Source of the DNA: Andrena cerasifolii
Lineage: Eukaryota; Arthropoda; Insecta; Hymenoptera; Andrenidae
Direction of reading: 5' to 3'
Assembly: GCF_050908995.1 (NCBI RefSeq)
Contig: NC_135122.1
Span: 15,726,501 to 15,790,500 of the forward strand
Length of the DNA: 64,000 nt
Shown piece by piece: positions 24,245-35,900 of the stretch. Numbering within the stretch: position 1 is the first letter of the stretch; each line of letters begins with the position of its first letter. The notes beneath the pieces are model-generated. The model worked only from the letters and a program-made list of their open reading frames with translations, was not told the DNA's origin and ran no database searches. Both the position numbers and the translations under genes were made by a program.

Positions 24245-24769
24245 ATGGCGCTGGTACCGAGGGAGCTGTTCCGCAATTGGTGGGGCGACATGGATCGCTA
24301 CCATCGTGAGCTAGAGGACCATTTCAGAAAATTGTCCACCACGGATGACCACTGGCAACCACCAGCGATGCCCTCTTTCAACGCGTTCTTCCGTCCATGG
24401 AAAAACGTGATGAAGCAGTTGGAGCACGATGTTGGCGGTTCCACGACGGTTGACAGAAGCCAGAGCAAGTTCCAGGTGGTCGTGGACGTCCAACAGTTCG
24501 CGCCCGAAGAGATAACTGTCCGAACAGATGATAAGTGCATCACCATCGAGGGAAAACACGAGGAGAAGAAGGACCAGCACGGCTACGTCTCGAGACACTT
24601 CGTGCGTCGATACGTGTTACCGCAGGGCTACGACATCGGTCACGTGAAACCTAGCTTATCTTCGGATGGCATACTTACCATCACAGCCCCTACGCTTGCC
24701 CTCCCAGCACCGGGGGAAAGGATCGTACCGATTCAGCGCACCAACGCGCCTGCGATCAAAGCCGCATAA
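24245..24769 (+). CDS. Small heat shock protein (alpha-crystallin/Hsp20 family)
   Basis: An ATP-independent chaperone that binds unfolding proteins as oligomers in the cytosol. One coding exon of 174 residues. The N-terminal region carries WWGDMDRYHRELEDHFRKL and an FFRPW segment. The alpha-crystallin domain runs from about residue 78 to 155: SKFQVVVDVQQFAPEEITVR, then VEGKHEE-type IEGKHEEKKDQHGYVSRHFV, RRYVLPQGYD and the closing SSDGILTITAP. The C-terminal tail has an IVPI motif, the I-x-I/V anchor used in oligomer assembly. It resembles the Drosophila l(2)efl/Hsp20 class, but I would not assign one orthologue. The HSE and TATA upstream imply heat induction. Confidence 0.93.
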   Translation: MALVPRELFRNWWGDMDRYHRELEDHFRKLSTTDDHWQPPAMPSFNAFFRPWKNVMKQLEHDVGGSTTVDRSQSKFQVVVDVQQFAPEEITVRTDDKCITIEGKHEEKKDQHGYVSRHFVRRYVLPQGYDIGHVKPSLSSDGILTITAPTLALPAPGERIVPIQRTNAPAIKAA

Positions 24770-25445
24770 TCAGCGATCGATTACTAATTCCTGTCTCTAT
24801 TGTATTTGTAGAGAGCCTCGTTATTATTCTTCATTTCTAAAGTTCTGTTTCTATTCACAGATTAATCTTAGTCGTATGCTCTGATTATTTAGTTGTGTAC
24901 GTTGTTAAGTAATTTATATGGACTTGGTTTAGGTGTTTTCAAGGTTTAAACTGCATCGCGAAACATCCAAAGAACTTAAATTATTCGGTAGAAGGGAAGC
25001 GATGTAAAGGTATATAACTTATGTGATTCATATCTGTCGCCTGTAACAAAAAGTCTGAGAGGAATGTATCAAGTACCGTTTTGTTTGAAAGTGAGATGCT
25101 ATTTAAGGATATAATGGAATATTCTTCGTTCTGTATCATTTAGTATTACGGATATTTTCATGTACCATTCGCTGGCTATTGTAACCGCTACGCTTCAGCG
25201 TAACTGCGGTTCGCTATTTGTACGCTATTGTGCTTTTTATTAGCCGTTTTTCATTAAATAGCAAACGCTAAGAGTCGGTGTTTCTTTCGGGGAGGCATAC
25301 GCTTAAAAAATTTATTCCGATAAGCTGTAGAAATATTTACAAAGTGCACGAAGTGCGGCGAACAGCCGTCGAATACGAAGCACTCGGACCCCTGCCGATC
25401 ATAAGTGACCTAATCATCGAATAACGCATTCAATTCTCATCTAGA
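24770..25445. other. Converging 3' UTRs of small HSP and JHBP genes
   Basis: AT-rich and without frames of interest. It should contain the 3' ends of both neighbours, which face each other here. Confidence 0.5.
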
Positions 25446-28315
25446 TCACGATGGTCCCCGATCTTCCTCGCTCTCCGAGAACGGTTGCTCGTCCTGATCC
25501 TGAGGAGGCAGCGGCTGTTCCAGAATAGTCTCCTCTTCGGGGACTATACCTTGAAGGTACTTAGCCTGTTCCTCTATATCCGGTATCTTCTCGTAGATCA
25601 GCTTCTCGACGTCCACTTTCTGCAGCTCTACCTGCATGCGTCTCTTAAGTGGTCCCTCTATGGCGTCCATTATCTGATTCCTGTTAGAAAAGCCATCATC
25701 GTGTGAAATCCACCGCAATCCCAAATGAGAAATGAAAGGACACATGGACGGCGACGAACCTCAGAATATTTGGCAGTATATTGATGCTGGCTTCCATCAG
25801 ATAATCGATGGTACCAGCACCGTGAACTCGGGTTTGAATGTTACCCAATTCAAGATCAAGCTCCTCGAGGAAGGGCCTTTTCCGCGTGTCGAGGGGCTGG
25901 CTCAGCGTCACCCTAACCCTAAAATATTGTATGGTGAAGGTAACCGAGCCGGCTCTGGACAGGAAGCCGCCGATGACGCTCACTTCCCAATGCGTCTTTC
26001 CTTCGATCTCTTGAGTGCCAACGTCCACGGTTGCGTATACCTTTACAAGGAAACGGGACCTGATATTTTTCGACGCCTACGGGCGGGTTGCATAACGCTC
26101 GTGACAATTATGGGTCGCGATTACGACTGATTATCTGTTAATTGATTTACAATGTACGCTACGTAATAGAGATGATGTAACGCCGCTAATAAGCTGTTTG
26201 GCTTGCAATTAGATTGCAGAGGTGGGCATGCGGTGTATCAATGCATTCCAATCGAATAACTCGTTCGAGAGGAAGGTATATCGTGAAGCCGACTTATTAG
26301 GCTGGTGCATATTAAGAGGTTTCGTGTGCGCTGATTTAATATCGTTGCTTGGCATTGGTAGTGGCATAATCGAAAAAGGGCAATTTAAAGAAATGTATGT
26401 GATCAGAATTCAACTTCAGCCGCGGATCCACCTGGAAGCTAAGCTAAGCTCTGCTGTTTTTTCCCGAAGCTAAGTTAGCTCGAGTTAGTTAGATAGCAGA
26501 GCTTAGCTTAGCTTTCAAGTGGATTCCCGGCTTTATGCGAGTTTTAAACTGCTTCTCCTGTAGAATTTACATTTGTTGAGCTATACCTCCATCAATGCCA
26601 GGCATTGATATTTAATTTAAAAGAACAATCAAAGGTAACTATTTACTGTTCCATTTTCCATGCTCAGCGTGATGTTCCCCATTCGGTAGAAGCTGGCCAG
26701 GCCGGTAACCCAGGTGTGCGTGGACGTGACAGTGAATATACCGACGGTTTGGCTGTAGTCCTTTACCCTGAACGGGTCATAACCCATCTGGGACACTTGC
26801 TTGCGCCCTTCCGCGACTGCCATGTCGAACGGCGATATAGAATTGGGGAAGTACTGCGGCAGCTGAGATATCTGTTTGTTGACTTCGCCCCTGAAAGCAT
26901 GAACTCGTCAGGGCCGTTTCTTTGGACCCATTCCAAGCAGCGCGGTCGATGCTGCAGGAATCGTTCGTACCGTATGTTATCGTTGACTTCTTTCAATATA
27001 AAGGGTTTGATGCTGTCAAAGATGAAGGTGCCTATGGAATTGATGACACCTTGGAAGACAGAGCCCAGGAAGCCAAGGTTCTGGAAGTCCATGTCAATCT
27101 TCTGGAACGTCAGGTCCATGTCGATGTCCTGGGCGTGCAACTTACCGTCGGCGCCGACCTCGAGCCTCGCCACTCCCTTCACGACCACCCCCGTCAACTT
27201 CACGGTGAAGTTACCGGCCGAGCGTGACAGCCACGATGATAAAGTGTACAGTCCACGGATGTCCAAGGACTGGATACTCAACGCCACGGAGACCTTGGGG
27301 AAGGAAGGTTATAATGACTATGCGTCGCAAGTGAAATTCCATTCGGGATTATTTTTCTCTTAGCAGATCTCTTTCGCGAACCAATTTGGCAGAGATTCTC
27401 GCGTCTCGATTCAATTAGACGGCGATCCTGTCACGGTTAGTCACCGACGCATTGCAAACGTATAATTAACGATCGGTATTTCAGAAGCGACTTGCAGAGA
27501 TAAAGAGCCTATATCTGCGGGCTTTTGTATCTGACGAACACAATGGCCTGTCCTAGCGTAGTTGGCAATCGCGGTAAGCTCGGGGTGAAAGTGACCAGAG
27601 TTATTTCTGTTGCAGGATCTTTAGAGGGCTCACTTGCATCGCAGCCAGCTCGGAGTCCATGCGCACAATTCGAAATTTGGAGAGGCCGTACACGTTGGCT
27701 TTGTAGAGGTTCATGGTGTACATGGAGAATGAGTGCTTCATGTCCGGCACTGGCATGGGGTCCGGTATTGGCGCCCCGGGTAGCCCCACTGGATCATCCT
27801 GCTGATAGTGCTTCAAGATCGCGCGAATATGATCCCCGAGTCGCTTTTCGCCGAGCGCTATCTGAGCTGCCTGGTCGTTTTTGCCTGGAAAGCGTTATTG
27901 TTCGAGCATCGTGTTAAAAAATATTCCTTTCACAATTTTCGTATTCGTTATTAGGTCTCAGGCGTAAAAACCTTTCCACACAAAGATATATTTTGTCCGC
28001 GAATAGATTCTAATCGAGTTATTTGTTTTGCAGATCAGCTGTTCTACAGTTAATTCGAGGAAACGATAGGCACTTCGCGCTAGCGACAAATCGGCCTTTG
28101 AACTTGACTTTGGATTGCACAACGCTGGAAAATCGTTCGGATAACATTGGATTAATGTCATAACGTATCGATGCACATCGCGAGCCCTGTGACGCGAGAG
28201 AAAAAGCGTGTTCCATTTCTCGTGAAAGATTCAACTCACCAGCGGGCTTCTGGTCGTCGCATCGGCAGGCGAGGATGCAGCAGGAGAAGAAGAGCAGCAA
28301 GCTTAGGAATCGCAT
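25446..28315 (-). CDS. Secreted JHBP/takeout-like lipid-binding protein, tandem TULIP
   Basis: Haemolymph JHBP-like proteins carry hydrophobic ligands in an elongated TULIP fold. Six exons (28240-28315, 27634-27884, 26971-27293, 26647-26890, 25760-26040, 25446-25680) join in phase to 469 residues. A signal peptide is clear (MRFLSLLLFFSCCILACRC). The first TULIP-like unit has PIPDPMPVPD, then NLYKANVYGLSKFRI and LDIRGLYTLSSW, and a long helix FIFDSIKPFILKEVNDNI. A second unit begins around residue 300 with VYATVDVGTQEIEGKTHWEV and ends with the helix IMDAIEGPLKRRMQ. The tail is acidic (QDQDEQPFSESEEDRG). Typical takeout proteins are near 250 residues, so this one is about twice as long. The exon 5 donor (GTTCGT) is weak but required by phase. 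The ligand is unknown. Confidence 0.85.
26418..26531. repeat. Short palindromic MITE in a JHBP intron
   Basis: The ends share AGCCGCGGATCCACCTGGAA / TTCAAGTGGATTCCCGGCT and the arms share AGCTAAGCTAAGCTCTGCT with its complement. Total about 114 bases, loop about 25 bases. It lies in the intron between exons 4 and 5. Confidence 0.85.
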
Positions 28316-29962
28316 TTCCGGTTCTGTTGCGCGACGAGATCGAAGTCGACGTTTCTGCAGGGAAATAGCGTTCGGTGGTGTGGCCTGCTGTAGATGAAGC
28401 CTCGCATTCGACTGGGGAGGCGCGTCAGAGAATTTAGTGGAACGATATCGCACGGGTCATTGAAGGGGCGAGGGTCAACCGCTTTATCTGGCCCCCCTTG
28501 CCCCCTCCACTTATTCTTGTGTTGTTTCCTCCTTAGCCCTCCCTGTGACTCTACGCCACTTCACTGGGATTAACGTGCACGCCGCGCGTCGATCTCGTTA
28601 ACGGCGATGTAAATACGCGTAAACAAATGGCGGCCGGGAAACTGAATTCTTATGATTCTTTATAAATGATACTGTTAGATTTGCTGGACGAATAGAATGT
28701 CAGGGAGGAACTAGTAGCGTATACACGCTCTACGTTCTCCTTCATTAATTTATCATCTGCTTGAAATGCAATTCCTTTTGCAGAAGATGTCCGATACTAT
28801 AGAAATGCATTTGTTGGCGACCACGTGTTTTAAAGCTGGTGCTTCGTTTGTAAAGTGTTTATGATTGGATGGGGTCTTATGCCTTTACCGCCGGCACTTG
28901 GATCCCATTGAAGGAAAAATATCGTTGTTTCTTTTTATCGTTAAAAATGGTCTGAATTCTTATATATTTATTTTAAAAAATTTCAGGGGTTAAAATGCAT
29001 AAAACAAATAAATACGGGGTTCAGGTGTGTATGTGCATAAGTCCATCCTCCTTCAATGAATAAAACTACCCTCCATTCCATATAAGAGTAGACCTATGCC
29101 CCTACCGATTTGCGATCGATCTGCGCAGCTCCCACATAGATTTTGCTGAGGTGGGGCTTGTTTTCCTTCGTAAAGGTACGCACTCTACGTAAAAAATAAA
29201 CTGGACGTCACATGATAATTTCTATGTCTTCCAGGCTATGTAGTAAATTTTAGATTTTAATTTCGGCCATAAAACATTACATTTATCTTAAGTTTTGCTC
29301 GATTCCGCCTAAACTATTGGTCCGAGTAGAAAGCAATGTAGGAACTAATTGTATGCAATTTAATTACCTTTAATTTAAGAGTTGTCGCGATCAAATCGGT
29401 CAACTTGAACGCGAGATATGGCCAAAAACGTTGGGTCGTTCTCTTAAAAAATTACCAAAACATTCATCGGGCGATATCTCAAAAACGTATCCTTAGGATT
29501 TCGTTTCATGTCGATTTTTGAGTTTAGAGGACCACCTTTCATAAGAATTTCAGAGCGGAGTCTCCGTCACCAAATGACTGTAAACTATTCAGTGATACAT
29601 GCGTCTATAACCAAATTGTATTTGCAGCTCGCCAATTTGTTCACGTCATTCATAATTTTCGTTTTCAAACGATATAATATTGCGTACCGGCGAAATTAAT
29701 ATCAGGTGCTGATGGAACGTGAAGTTTGCCCCTAGTGCATGTTACTCGCGCGACCGAGAAAGCCAATAAGATATTCGCAACAGTTCGCTATCCAATAGCA
29801 TTCGAGATCGAGGCTTATTTCAGTTGGCATTACTAGCCAGTGTGGCACTCGTACTCGCAATTTTGAACAAGTTTGAATCCGTCGAATTTAACGTACCCGC
29901 TCCATCGTCGAGTATCATTGTCACTGTTTTCCTTGTTAATTGTGTTTCTTCCGTCACCTAAT
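28316..29962. other. Spacer between divergent JHBP and IQGAP genes
   Basis: The two genes point away from each other, so promoters of both should lie here. The JHBP side (28320-28640) is GC-rich. A stretch at 29380-29570 with CGAGATATGGCC and GCGATATCTCAAAAACG looks like dispersed repeat. No gene is seen. Confidence 0.45.
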
Positions 29963-32900
29963 ATGATCGATACCTATGACAGATTAATTAATCATGAGAG
30001 AGGTAAGACGAGCGGTAAGCGTGAGTAGATAATTCTTCTTCTACGTGGTCTTTAACACAAGTGTCAAGATAAGTTTTCGTGTGAAATGAGTGGTTGCAGT
30101 TAGAAGGAATACATTGAGGAATATGAATAACTGGAATACCCCTGAATATTATCCAATTATGCTTAAAAAAGAGAAGTAAATTCTGATGGAACTTTATTCC
30201 CTTTATAATCTGATACCATTTCGTGTACTCAGAAACTTGTACTTTCGGCACTTTCGTGAAATCTGTGATGTAGTACTTTATTCATAAAAGAAGGTATCGC
30301 AGGGACGGACGTGCGTAAATCGGCCGAGGAAATGGACGAGCAGCGGCAAAAGACGCTTGCCTACGAGTACCTCTGTCACTTAGAAGAAGCTAAAAAGTAA
30401 GCCTCTTAACGAGCCGTTGATAAGCGAGTACTATTTCTCGTTTCGTTTTACAGATGGATGGAGGCTTGTTTGAGGGAAACGCTTCCACCTACCACCGAGT
30501 TAGAAGAGAATTTAAGGAACGGGGTATATTTGGCGAAGCTTGCCCACTTCATGGCACCTGGGACTCTGTCTTATAACAAAATATATGACCACGAACAGAA
30601 GCGTTACATGATGGGTGGTCTGCAGTTTCGGCATACGGACAATATTAATCATTTCTTACGATCCTTAAAGTCCATGCAACTGCCATTAGTACGCGACCGT
30701 TACGTAACAATTAGAACATTTTTATCATCTGGTATTATTCAAAGTAATAAGAAAAACTTTTCGATAGACGTTCCAACCGGAGACGACTGATATCTACGAT
30801 AAGAAGAATATGCCCCGTGTGATATACTGCATTCACGCTCTCAGTACTCATTTGTTTAAACTGGGGAAAGCACCGCAGATTCAGGACTTGTATGGAAAAG
30901 TGAATTTTACTGGTACTCTTCTGATTCTGTTACGTGAGCTACGCGCGTCCGAAGAGGAACCGCAGAATCTTACAGTATCCTATGTTTTTCAGACGAGGAA
31001 ATAAATGCCGTTAGTAAGGAGTTGAAGAAGTATGGAATTCAGATGCCTTCGTTCCAGAAAATTGGTGGTCTGCTGGCAAATAGCATGGAGATCGATGCGG
31101 CGACGCTTCACGCTGCGGTTATAGCAATTAATCAAGCCGTAGCGGAGAAGGTACAGCTGTTGCTTGTGTTTCTAAAAGAATTTGAATTTAGGATAATAAA
31201 CTGTTGCTCTTTAAGGATCGTGAGAAAGTATTAAAGGCGCTGCAGCATCAGGTGGTACAGTTAATCAATGTGATGCCCCGTTATATAAAAGAATACAGCA
31301 GCTCCTTGCTAGAAGCGAAAGATTCTAAGGCACAGGCTGCGCTTAATAGAGTGAGTAAAAATTAGCAAGGAATAGCAATACGACAGTTCCATCTCATTAA
31401 TCAATATAATTTTGGTAGTCTCTTAATGATAGCTATGTACCAGATGTGTACGACGAACTGTTGACTCAAGCAGAAATCCAGGGACATATAAATTACGTTA
31501 ATGGTGAGTTACGGTGTAACAGTGATTATTCGTAACGGTATCGTTCATTTGATTATTGATATTTCTGTTCTAGTCCAATGCGCGGTCAAGAAGATAATTC
31601 AGGCTATCCATCATAAAAATCATGAAATCATGGGTGCTCTGAGAACACCTACTTTATGCTTACAGGTATATCAGAGTTGGGCATTATTCGGAATTTTTAA
31701 TCGAATGAAAGTTTAGCCGTTGTTCTCGAATGACTTCATTTTATTCGAATGAACCACTTCCCTAACATCTTTATACCAGGGATCGAAAAAGTTCTCGAAC
31801 CCTCATTTTTAAAAAAATTCTGTTAGAACTTATATGTTTCGTTTAAGAAAATATCTGTTCCTATGGAATTTTTATTGAAGAAAATGTTACCTTTAGGAAT
31901 TTCTTTAAAAAGTGTTCTTATGGAACAGATATTTTAAAATCTGTATAATAAAAGTTCCATGGAAACAAGTTACATTAGAACATTTACTAAGAAAGTTTTC
32001 ATAAGAGAAAGAAAAATACTAAAGTATTAGGTACTAGTTTTATTTAACGGTATAATATCATATTCTTCATATGTTTATTTAATAAAAGGTATGAAAATCA
32101 TAACATAAGTATTTTTTATCTTATGGAAACTTTTTTAATAAACGTTCTAATAAAACTTGTTTCCATGGAACTTTTATTATACAGATTCAAAAATATCTAC
32201 GTAGGGAAGTATTACAAATAAATAGCACATTCAGAATATCAATTTAACTGTAATAATTATTTAATATTGTTGTAGTATTATCCATTGAATAGTATTCAGT
32301 ATTCGTTACAACGATTGAGAACTTTTTTAATATTGGTTAACAAAATATCTGTTTCTATTATAGAAGATTTTTTATTTCTATATTCTATAAGCTCCATTCC
32401 AACTAGAACCTTTATTTTCAAAAACTTTTATTTTATCGGTTCTCCTGGGAACTTATAATGTGAGAACGTTTTTAAAAAAAGTTCCGCAGTCCATGTTTTA
32501 AATGGAACATATTGAAAAAGTTCCAGAACTTTTTCTATCCCTGCTTTGTACATGTAGTCTATTCATAAATATCTTTTCTTTCGACAGAACGTTTTACACG
32601 AGAATGCAGAATTGTACAAAGAGCAGTTAATGCAGTTACTAGAAAGCTCCGAATGGAATAATACGTATTCAGAAAGCAATCATCACTGGAAGCAGATACT
32701 CCAGGAGGGAATCGATAGAGCAAACGAAGCGGCGCATAAATCTGGGATGCGTAAGTAACAGCAGAAATCATTCAACTGTTTACGATTGTAATATGCTTTG
32801 TCCGCGGCAGGTGATGAAGCTATTAAGCTTTTGAATTTAACGTTACAAAACAGTATGCCACATGAATTTTATAACATTCTGGCAAACCCTGATCTTGGCT

Positions 32901-35900
32901 TAAGGGAGAAGGTCGATGAATTCGCGATGCCATTGTATTACGAAGAAATGAAAGTCGATCGTCTAGAATCTCAGGTAAAAATGAAATATGGAAAAGAATA
33001 AAGGCTGTACTTCTGTCATTGATTTTTATTAATATAAACGATGTCTTTAATAGAACGACCTTTCATACAGCGATATAGTAGTTAGTGTGCGTATACTGTC
33101 ATTGATCTCAAAAATCAGCAAGGCTGTAGACACTGAGAATCCAGATTTGGTTTATCAAGCATTGTCAAATCCCGATTGTCACATCTCCGTGAGTATAATT
33201 GCTCTTACTTTCAAGGGCGGATTTGTAGATTTGGCGATTTGGCGCGCCTAGGCAAGCGTCTGTCGCCCTTTTCGTGAAATATCATGAAATATTTTAATTT
33301 AAAAGAGTCGAGACAATTTTAAAATTAATTCAATATGGCAACTCGTATCTGAGTCATTGCTAATTGTTTTTAAAGTTGCCTCAAGCCAACTAAAGCCTCT
33401 GTGTTTAAATATCACCCCAAACTATAAACACTGCTACCTTTTTCAATTTCTTTCGCCCCAAAATTTGCCGCCCTACAGCCTACTTAGTCTATATACAAAT
33501 CCGCCCCTGCTTTCTTTTCGTTCACTCGCATCAAGAAGATATCTTTACATCGGCCGTGTTTTAGGGACTGGACGAAGAGAATAAAGTGAAATATTATACA
33601 GCCCTGGCAGCAGTTCGGTGCGAGAAGCAAGTAATCTCCGAGGACTGTCCTGTATTAACATACATCGATATCCAAGAGTGTATCGACGTTGTGAATCTAC
33701 AATGTCAAAACGATGACAATGGTACGTTGCGTAAATCCTGCACGTAACTCCTACACATTCTTTCCTTTTACTTGCCCTTTTCTTTATAGTGATACAAGTG
33801 CTACGCCAATTAAACTTGGCCGTTGTGGAGAACGATCGAAGTGGCGTTATAAATGCTTTGAAAGATACCGCTTTGAAGTTACAGAAACCTACGTCGCCAG
33901 ACGACGCGTCACTTTACCTACGATTGTTCAAAAAGTGTCTAACCGAGAAACATTTCGATGGTTCCGAGTTGTGGCTGGAAGATGTCGAAGCTATAGCGAA
34001 AACAGTCGCCACGGAGGCTGAGAATGTTCAAAACGGTATGTCGCGTTTATAGCTTCAGTTTATTCGATCGAATTCAAACTGTTTTGGTAAAACATCGTCG
34101 TTTCTTCGCAGCGTGCACCTTTCTGTCGCAAGTGAATTTAGGTCTACAGAGGAACGATATGTTGTTCACGATTGATTGCCTTCAAGCGTTTGGCTTCAAG
34201 ATACCAGACAATTACAAGACGGAATGTTTTCACAATCTGGGCGATTTGAAAGAGATGAAGGTAATGAACGAATGGTTTTGTAATTGTACTCTACAATCGA
34301 TAAGTTGTATCATATTTCAGCAAGAGGATAACGATTGCGCGCTTGTTCGTTACGTTACACCGAAAGGCAACGACTCGTACTTGGACTTGAAGAGGTACAA
34401 TTACACTTGGGACTGTCCGCGAAATCTGTCGGAAAGCTATTATGTTAACATGGATGACATAAAGGTATTAGTAAGATCTTTAAGATAAGTAAACCGAAGT
34501 AGCTTAAATAACAAATACGTATTACTTTCAGAGGGTAATAAAGAATGTGACCGTGAAAGAACACGAGAAGCACAGAATAAATAAGACGATCATTCGGTTT
34601 CAAGCTTACATTCGAGGATACTTACTGCGAAAGAGAATCTCGGATAAATTCTCGTACTTTTACGACAACGTGGACAAAATCATTCAAATACAATCATGGT
34701 GGCGGAGTATAGTTCAACGAAAACGATACATGAAAATAATAGAAGAAAAACGAAAGCAGGGCGCAGAAAGATATAGAAATAAATATATGAAAGTGAAATC
34801 AAAATTTGCGAATATATTGGACCACTACAAGGAACATGTAATCTATATCTGTAGCTTTATTCAAAATCGATGCGTGACATAATAAAAACATCGCTGGCTT
34901 ATCTAACGAAATCGTATTTGTTTATACGTTTCAGGAGGAAAAGATTACAAAGATACAAGCTTTGTGGCGAGGTCGTTCGGAAAGACGTGCTTTCCATTCA
35001 CTGCTGTACATGGAAAAGCCGCCTTTCCCCGTTGTCCGACATTTCTCAGCAATTCTGAACTTCAATGCCGAAGATTACGATAGGGACTTGCAGTTACAGG
35101 TACGAAACCTTCGGCCTCTTAAATAATGGTTTAATGACTTAATCTTTACGATGAAATTGCTGCAGCACTTGAAACACGAGGTGGTGAAAAGCATACGACA
35201 CAATCAGACTCTGTCGCAGCAGCTGGATAGCATGGACATAAAAATTGGCTTGCTTATTCAAAACAGAATCACGCTACAAGTAAAGCTTCTCGAAATATTA
35301 TATTAATTCTGTTCTTTGCCATAGATATCGTACTTAAGCAGATGAACAAATTTTTTGCAGGATGTCGTGGCGCATGGGAAAAGCTTGGAAACGCTCGCGA
35401 AGCAGAAGCAGTCCAACAGAGAACAGAAGAATGCCTTAACGGACAGCATTCTGTTGCATAAAGGCCTGAAATCGTTAACGAAGGAAGGTCGGAAGATGCT
35501 GGAGGGATATCAGCACTTGTTCTACGCGCTGCAAACTAATCCCACGTATTTGTCCAAGCTTCTATTCCTTTTACCTCAAAGCAAAACGAACAAGTTTCTT
35601 CAGAATGTAATCTTGACGTTATTCAACTTCGGCTCGAACATCAGGGAAGACTATTTGTTACTGAAACTATTTGGCAGCGCGCTACAGGAAGAAATTAGGT
35701 ACGAGTCTTTACTTCACAGAAGGATGCGATGTAATCCACTAACGTAATTTAATACCTAGATCCAAGTTTCAAAAGCCATCCGAAGTTGTGACTGGAAATC
35801 CTCTTGTTCTGAAAATGGTGGTGAATTATGCGCGGCAGTTAAACGGTCAGAGAGCTTTGAGACAAATTGTGGGGCCAATTATCGAGAAGGTCTTGGCTGA

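Noticed and set aside
26605..27363. 252-codon plus-strand frame
   Set aside because: Antisense of JHBP exons 3-4, whose minus-strand reading has the family motifs.
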